Positions 60,641-64,000 of a stretch of 64,000 nt of DNA are shown here, piece by piece. Source of the DNA: Bacteroidaceae bacterium (lineage in GTDB: Bacteria > Bacteroidota > Bacteroidia > Bacteroidales > Bacteroidaceae); assembly GCA_902362595.1 (NCBI GenBank), contig CABIXF010000009.1, positions 1 through 64,000 of the forward strand, read 5' to 3'. The position numbers and the translations under genes were made by a program. The stretch's first letter is position 1. Each line of letters opens with the position of its first letter. Below the pieces are notes generated by a model. The model was not told the origin of the DNA and searched no databases. It was given only the letters and a program-made list of their open reading frames with translations.

Positions 60641-61648
60641 ATGGAATTACTCATCACCATCATTGTACTGGCCCTGATTTTTGACTATATCAACGGTTTT
60701 CATGATGCAGCCAACGCAATAGCTACCATTGTTTCTACCAAGGTGCTGACTCCGCTCCAGGCTGTAATCTGGGCTGCCTTTTTCAATTTTCTGGCGTTTT
60801 TCATCGCTAAATACCTTATCGGTGATTTCGGCATTGCCAACACTGTGTCAAAAACAGTCTATGAGCAATACATTACTTTGCCAGTCATCTTGTCTGGAGT
60901 GATTGCAGCCATCATCTGGAACCTGTGGACCTGGTGGAGAGGAATTCCTTCTTCTTCATCCCATACACTTATCGGCGGGTTTGCGGGAGCCGCCATTGCT
61001 GCTTATGGATTTGGTGCCATTCAAAGTTCGGTTATCCTGAAAATCGTGCTTTTCATTTTTCTGGCTCCAGTCATAGGTATGCTTGTAGCCTTCCTCTTCA
61101 CTCTGATAGTGCTGAATCTGTGCCGTAAGGCCCATCCCCACACCGCAGAGAAATGGTTTAAAAGACTACAGTTGCTCTCATCCGCCCTGTTCAGCATCGG
61201 GCATGGACTTAACGACTCGCAAAAGGTAATGGGTATCATTGCAGCTGCCCTGATAGCAGCCCATTCGCAAGGCATTGGCATGGGGGTAAACAACGTAGGC
61301 GATTTACCCGACTGGGTCGCTTTTTCCTGCTTTACCGCAATCTCACTGGGAACCATGTCGGGAGGATGGAAAATAGTGCGCACCATGGGAAACCGGATTA
61401 CCAGAGTTACTCCGCTGGAAGGTGTCATAGCCGAAACAGCCGGTGCATTTACGCTTTATTTTACGGAATATCTGAAAATTCCGGTCAGCACCACCCACAC
61501 CATATCAGGAGCCATCATCGGAGTGGGCGCCACCCGTCGCCTGTCCGCAGTGCGCTGGGGAGTTACCCGAAGCCTGATGACAGCCTGGGTGCTTACCATC
61601 CCGGTAAGTGCGGCATTGGCAGCAGCCATCTATGCACTGATCGGGTAA
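60641..61648 (+). CDS. PiT-family inorganic phosphate transporter
   Basis: 335-residue inner-membrane H+(or Na+)-coupled phosphate permease; the start is the ATG at 60641 (MELLITIIVLALIFDYINGF). The N-terminal signature DYINGFHDAANAIATIVST and its repeat HGLNDSQKVMGI in the second half are the phosphate motifs of PiT, and about 10 helices are seen. The segment SGGWKIVRTMGNRITRVTP is typical. With the DUF47 gene it forms a standard pair. Last gene of the plus-strand run that begins at exbB. Confidence 0.94.
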   Translation: MELLITIIVLALIFDYINGFHDAANAIATIVSTKVLTPLQAVIWAAFFNFLAFFIAKYLIGDFGIANTVSKTVYEQYITLPVILSGVIAAIIWNLWTWWRGIPSSSSHTLIGGFAGAAIAAYGFGAIQSSVILKIVLFIFLAPVIGMLVAFLFTLIVLNLCRKAHPHTAEKWFKRLQLLSSALFSIGHGLNDSQKVMGIIAAALIAAHSQGIGMGVNNVGDLPDWVAFSCFTAISLGTMSGGWKIVRTMGNRITRVTPLEGVIAETAGAFTLYFTEYLKIPVSTTHTISGAIIGVGATRRLSAVRWGVTRSLMTAWVLTIPVSAALAAAIYALIG

Positions 61649-61754
61649 CCAATCTCTTTTTTCAAGGAATAACAAATAAGGAAGAAAAAATAGCACAAAC
61701 ATCAGATTCCAGCAAAAAAAGGACTTTCATAGAGATAATTCTATTAACTTTTAT

Positions 61755-61762
61755 TACTTTTG
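61755..61762 (+). promoter_or_regulatory. -7 element of the acyl-CoA synthetase gene
   Basis: TACTTTTG matches TAnnTTTG, 33 bp before the ATG at 61796. Directly downstream lies TTGCACA / TGTGCAA, an inverted repeat (61761-61767, 61782-61788) that might bind a regulator. Confidence 0.5.
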
Positions 61763-61795
61763 CACACATTGTGTCAAACATTGTGCAATTTGAAA

Positions 61796-63448
61796 ATGGA
61801 AATACAAGACAGTTTTATACAACTTGTTGAAGAAAGCATCCGCGCCAACTGGGACCGTGATGCACTGACAGACTACAAAGGAGCTACGCTGCAATATAAG
61901 GACGTGGCCAGAAAGATAGAGAAAATGCATATCCTGTTCGAACATGCAGGAATCCGGAAAGGGGACAAAATCGCGCTGTGCGGGCGCAACAGTGCCAACT
62001 GGACAGCCACTTTCCTGAGCATCGTAACTTACGGGGCAGTAGCCGTTCCTATCCTTCACGAGTTCAAGGCCGACAACGTGCACCACATCGTCAACCATTC
62101 GGAGGCACGTATGCTTTTTGTAGGCGACCAGGTGTGGGAGATGTTCAACGAGGCGGCCATGCCCAATCTGGAGGGAATCATCGAACTGAAGAACTTCGAC
62201 CTGGTAGTGTCACGTTCGGAAAGGCTGACGTATGCACGCGAACACCTGAACGAGGAATTCGGGAAGAAATATCCCTGCCGCTTCCGTGCCGAGCAGGTTT
62301 CCTACCGCCGGGAAGAACCGGAAGAACTGGCCGTCATCAACTATACTTCAGGAACTACCGGCTATTCAAAAGGAGTAATGCTTCCTTACCGGAGCATCAT
62401 TTCAAACATCGTGCACATTGACCGGAAAGTGGGACTGAAACCAGGCGACAGCATCGTTTCCATGCTTCCGCTGGGACATATCTTCGGACTGGTGTTCGAT
62501 TTTCTTTACGGCATCACCAGAGGAGCGCATCTGTGGTTCCTTACCCGTATGCCGAGCCCGAAAATCATTGCGGAATCGTTTGCCATCATCCGCCCGCGCG
62601 TCATTGCCTGCGTACCGCTCATCGTGGAAAAGATTTTCAAGAAGAACATTCTCCCGAAAGTGGACAACAAACTCGGAAAACTGCTGCTGAAACTGCCGAT
62701 TATCAGCGATAAAATAAAGGAACAAATCCGTCAGCAGGCCATGGAGGTATTCGGCGGAAACTTCATTGAAATCGTAATCGGAGGGGCACCGTTCAACCCC
62801 GAGGTGGAAGCCTTCCTGCGTAAAATCAACTTCCCCTACACCATCGCATACGGTATGACGGAATGTGCGCCGCTTATCTGCCACAGCCGCTGGGATGAGA
62901 TTCTGTACACTTCATGCGGAAAGACCGTGGCCAACATGGAGACCAGGGTGATTTCGGAAGACCCTGAACGGATTCCGGGGGAACTGGTGTGCCGGGGTAT
63001 GAACGTCATGCTGGGATACTACAAGAATGAGAATGCCACCGCACAGACCATCGACAAGGACGGCTGGCTGCATACCGGCGACATGGCCATCAAGGATGCG
63101 GAGGGAAACATCTTCATCAAGGGCCGTTGCAAGAACATGCTGCTTACCGCTTCCGGACAGAACATCTATCCGGAAGAAATTGAGGCCCGCCTGAACAACA
63201 TGCCTTACGTAAACGAGTCGCTGGTGATTCTGAAAGAGAACAAGCTTGTGGCACTGGTTTATCCGGACAATGAAGACGCATTCTCGCATGGAATGAACAA
63301 GAAACAGCTGGAGGAAGCGCTGGAGTTGAACCGAATCGAACTGAACAAGGTGCTTCCGGCTTACTCGCAGATTACGCAGGTGAAGCTCTATCCGGAAGAA
63401 TTTGAAAAGACGGCCAAGAAGAGCATCAAGCGCTTCTTATACCAATAA
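61796..63448 (+). CDS. Long-chain acyl-CoA synthetase (AMP-forming)
   Basis: 550-residue ANL-superfamily ligase from the ATG at 61796 (MEIQDSFIQLVEESIRANWD). It activates a carboxylic acid via an acyl-AMP to an acyl-CoA. Motifs: YTSGTTGYSKGVML (near 189, phosphate-binding), AYGMTECAPLI (near 358) and the C-terminal DGWLHTGDMA (near 423) and KGRCKNMLLTASGQNIYPEEIE (near 440-460; shorter: TASGQNIYPEEIE). It is closest in type to fatty-acid ligases. It might supply acyl-CoA to serine palmitoyltransferase, though the genes are far apart. Single gene with its own promoter. Confidence 0.92.
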   Translation: MEIQDSFIQLVEESIRANWDRDALTDYKGATLQYKDVARKIEKMHILFEHAGIRKGDKIALCGRNSANWTATFLSIVTYGAVAVPILHEFKADNVHHIVNHSEARMLFVGDQVWEMFNEAAMPNLEGIIELKNFDLVVSRSERLTYAREHLNEEFGKKYPCRFRAEQVSYRREEPEELAVINYTSGTTGYSKGVMLPYRSIISNIVHIDRKVGLKPGDSIVSMLPLGHIFGLVFDFLYGITRGAHLWFLTRMPSPKIIAESFAIIRPRVIACVPLIVEKIFKKNILPKVDNKLGKLLLKLPIISDKIKEQIRQQAMEVFGGNFIEIVIGGAPFNPEVEAFLRKINFPYTIAYGMTECAPLICHSRWDEILYTSCGKTVANMETRVISEDPERIPGELVCRGMNVMLGYYKNENATAQTIDKDGWLHTGDMAIKDAEGNIFIKGRCKNMLLTASGQNIYPEEIEARLNNMPYVNESLVILKENKLVALVYPDNEDAFSHGMNKKQLEEALELNRIELNKVLPAYSQITQVKLYPEEFEKTAKKSIKRFLYQ

Positions 63449-63463
63449 AAATACCTTACTTAA

Positions 63464-63589
63464 AAACGCCTTTGCGTTCGATGAAAAACGCTTAGACGTT
63501 TCAGATAAAACGCTTCGGTGTTTCAGATAAAACGCTTCGACGTTCGGCCTGAAACGTCTAAGCGTTTTGTTGTAAACGTAAGGACGTTT
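63464..63589. repeat. Six 16-bp hairpin units at an exact 22-bp period, second locus
   Basis: Units start at 63464, 63486, 63508, 63530, 63552 and 63574 and follow AAACG-N6-CGTTT: for example AAACGTCTAAGCGTTT and AAACGTAAGGACGTTT. Loop sequences vary (CTTT, TTAG, TTCG and so on) and some closing bases mismatch. Spacers are 6 bp; two adjacent ones are identical (CAGATA). The array fills the gap between the convergent acyl-CoA synthetase and methyltransferase genes. Together with 29358-29483 it forms a repeat family with a constant period and orientation-free pattern. Confidence 0.9.
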
Positions 63590-63609
63590 TTTCACAAACC
63601 TCTAAAAGC

Positions 63610-64000
63610 TTAAAATCTCCTCTTATCTCCTCCTCTTAACTCCCAAAAAGCTACCGCCGAAGCCGCCGCCACATTAAGCGAATCCACCCCGTGGGCCATG
63701 GGAATACGCACCACGTAGTCGGCCCCCTCGATGGCCGCTTCCGGCAGTCCGTCGCCCTCGGTACCCATCACCAGAGCCAGGCGCGATTCCTCCTTCAACG
63801 GCGGATAGTCCAGCGGCACGGAACGGTCGGTCAGCGCCATGGCTGCCGTGCGGAAACCCAGTGCCTTCAACTGCTCCAACGGACGGTCGACCCACGTCCA
63901 GGGCACTAGAAACACCGAACCCATCGACACCCGCACCGCCCGACGGTTCAGCGGGTCACACGAATCGGGTGTGAGCAACACGGCATCGATGCCCAGTGCA
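63610..64000 (-). CDS. SpoU/TrmH-family RNA 2'-O-methyltransferase (partial, start outside window)
   Basis: C-terminal part of an SpoU-type methyltransferase; the frame continues through the right edge (A-L-G-I-D-A-V-L-L-T-P-D-S). It has GIDAVLLTPDSCDPLNRRAVRVS, the site where the family reads DP..R..VRVSMG, MGTEGDGLPEAAIE (motif 2; TEGxGL) and MAHGVDSLNVAAASAVAF (motif 3, NVAxA), so the SAM-binding knot is complete in what is visible. Substrate rRNA or tRNA cannot be assigned. Converges on the acyl-CoA synthetase gene with the repeat array between. Confidence 0.88.
   Translation of the reverse strand, partial: ALGIDAVLLTPDSCDPLNRRAVRVSMGSVFLVPWTWVDRPLEQLKALGFRTAAMALTDRSVPLDYPPLKEESRLALVMGTEGDGLPEAAIEGADYVVRIPMAHGVDSLNVAAASAVAFWELRGGDKRRF

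Noticed and set aside
1..64000. tRNA, rRNA or prophage genes
   Set aside because: No cloverleaf with T-arm pattern, no rRNA-like stretches and no integrase or structural phage genes were seen by eye; short RNAs could still be missed.

Overview
The window reads as a chromosomal segment of a gut Bacteroidales bacterium, most likely Bacteroidaceae (Bacteroides/Phocaeicola type). Supporting signs are -7 elements of the form TAnnTTTG, often with TTTG about 19-23 bp upstream; generally weak Shine-Dalgarno sites; a serine palmitoyltransferase for sphingolipids; a Rho factor with a long low-complexity insert; and many genes of families typical of the phylum (DUF3127, DUF3805/3806, DUF4286, ExbB with two ExbDs, TPR lipid/periplasmic proteins). 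I saw no rRNA, tRNA, CRISPR array, prophage or complete insertion sequence. About 55 protein genes are supported.

Layout. 0-4.8 kb, minus strand: a type I restriction-modification operon in the order half-size S subunit, hsdM, fic, a 63-residue protein, hsdS; hsdR is not in the window and hsdS ends abruptly near the left edge beside inverted repeats. 5-10 kb: a HAD phosphatase, a DUF2148 iron-sulfur protein, a 37-residue basic protein, serine palmitoyltransferase, a divergent lipid kinase and a tRNA methyltransferase. 10-15 kb: lon-tgt-lptG. 15-19 kb: an exported alpha/beta hydrolase with an AraC regulator, and a TPR protein downstream of gyrA. 19-29 kb: gyrA, then clpC, htpG, serB and a DEAD-box helicase on the plus strand. 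29-35 kb, minus strand: a tight group of transglutaminase-like, metallo-beta-lactamase, glyoxalase-like, DUF3805/3806 and ABC-F genes, with ridA upstream. 35-46 kb: rho, an SSB-like DUF3127 protein, and a long plus-strand run dnaN, exonuclease, coaBC, recN, rlmB, a degenerate protease-TPR protein and a nitronate monooxygenase-like enzyme. 46-53 kb, minus strand: DUF4286-ruvC-pulA-twin ABC ATPase, plus an NhaC antiporter. 53-62 kb, plus strand: exbB-exbD-exbD-tonB-PstS-like lipoprotein-TPR, followed by a membrane protein, DedA, DUF47/PhoU-like and PiT genes, which together look like a TonB-energised, phosphate-linked uptake locus. 62-64 kb: an acyl-CoA synthetase and a partial SpoU-type RNA methyltransferase.

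The most unusual structure is non-coding. Three arrays of small imperfect palindromes, at 4987-5076, 29358-29483 and 63464-63589, all repeat with a period of exactly 22 bp. The last two have six units each, share the pattern AAACG-N6-CGTTT with loops that vary between units, and each lies between the 3' ends of convergent genes. Other points worth attention are a Fic protein whose core motif has Ser in place of the first Arg, the truncated hsdS with a possible inversion junction, a protease domain that has lost His and Ser but kept its TPRs, an ABC protein with one degenerate ATP site, and a stem-loop in the rho leader.
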